Shown here piece by piece: positions 33,041 to 33,216 of a stretch of 33,216 bases of DNA. The DNA is from Aquifex sp. (GTDB lineage: Bacteria; Aquificota; Aquificia; Aquificales; Aquificaceae). Each line of letters opens with the position of its first letter. Position 1 is the first letter of the stretch. Location of the stretch: the NCBI GenBank assembly GCA_003978875.1, contig QNXQ01000143.1, forward strand, positions 1 through 33,216, written 5' to 3'. A model generated the notes under the pieces. It was given only the letters and a program-made list of their open reading frames with translations, had not been told where the DNA came from and searched no databases. Both the position numbers and the translations under genes were made by a program.

Positions 33041-33216
33041 GGCAGTAGTGCTCGAACACGTTTACAAGGAAATAAACGGAAGAGAAATTCTGAAAGATAT
33101 AACCTTCGACGTAAGAGAAGGGGAGATTTTTTCAATAATAGGGGGAAGTGGTAGCGGGAAAACTTCTATAACCAAGTTAATAGTGGGACTTTGGAAACCG
33201 ACGAAAGGAAAAGTGT
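33033..33216 (+). CDS. ABC transporter ATP-binding protein, N-terminal part (partial)
   Basis: From GTG 33033 the frame encodes VLEHVYKEINGREILKDITF and DVREGEIFSIIGGSGSGKTS (Walker A), then TKLIVGLWKPTKGKV at the window edge. The Walker A form and the LIVGLWKP segment are like MlaF-type lipid-transport ATPases, but only 61 residues are visible. It overlaps the hydrolase stop by 8 bases. Confidence 0.8.
   Translation, partial: MNRAVVLEHVYKEINGREILKDITFDVREGEIFSIIGGSGSGKTSITKLIVGLWKPTKGKV

Overview
The window looks like the chromosome of a hyperthermophilic, chemolithoautotrophic member of the Aquificales, most likely Aquifex aeolicus or a very close relative. The reasons are the protein sequences themselves (Lys/Glu/Ile-rich, tightly overlapping genes), a 2-oxoglutarate carboxylase pair encoded next to isocitrate dehydrogenase (the reductive TCA cycle signature of this group), a naturally split carB, and a SpeH-type SpeD. 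This assignment comes from recognition; no search was run.

Region 1 (1-8590) is almost entirely minus strand. Read from right to left it is icd, a Uma2-type gene, an OsmC-family gene, two more Uma2 genes, an unrecognised 192-residue gene, a fourth Uma2 gene, then cfiB and cfiA, ending at a strong hairpin at 288-309. The two steps that turn 2-oxoglutarate into isocitrate (CfiBA and Icd) therefore flank a block of four paralogous PD-(D/E)XK-like genes of unknown role. The Icd carries residues expected for NAD rather than NADP.

Region 2 (8700-12263) has an IclR-type regulator, a DppC-like ABC permease and a DUF58 protein on the plus strand, translationally overlapping, and convergent obg.

Region 3 (12264-12802) has no gene. 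It holds about 14 DnaA-box-like 9-mers: a helically phased forward array on the left and paired reverse boxes on the right, embedded in a degenerate 94-bp tandem repeat. It is a strong candidate for the replication origin, although dnaA is not next to it.

Region 4 (12803-21815) has rimP-nusA-rlmD-like; speD with two unknown genes on the minus strand; then rsmD and coaD (both needing a frame correction), a secreted protein, an Ogg2-type DNA glycosylase, a DksA-type zinc-finger protein, gatA and an EamA transporter.

Region 5 (21781-27659) has purK, a PyrK/NfnS-like flavoprotein and pepA on the minus strand, then divergent carB (N-terminal half only) and prmA.

Region 6 (27688-33216) has acs facing a decayed acetate-symporter operon. 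This consists of a DUF4212 small subunit interrupted by TGA and an ORF that joins the first ~41 residues of a sodium:solute symporter to the last ~50 residues of a DUF294 nucleotidyltransferase, followed by an intact DEDDh exonuclease. Then come hemB, an unknown gene, a metallo-beta-lactamase-fold hydrolase and the start of an ABC ATPase. No rRNA, tRNA, CRISPR array or insertion sequence was seen.
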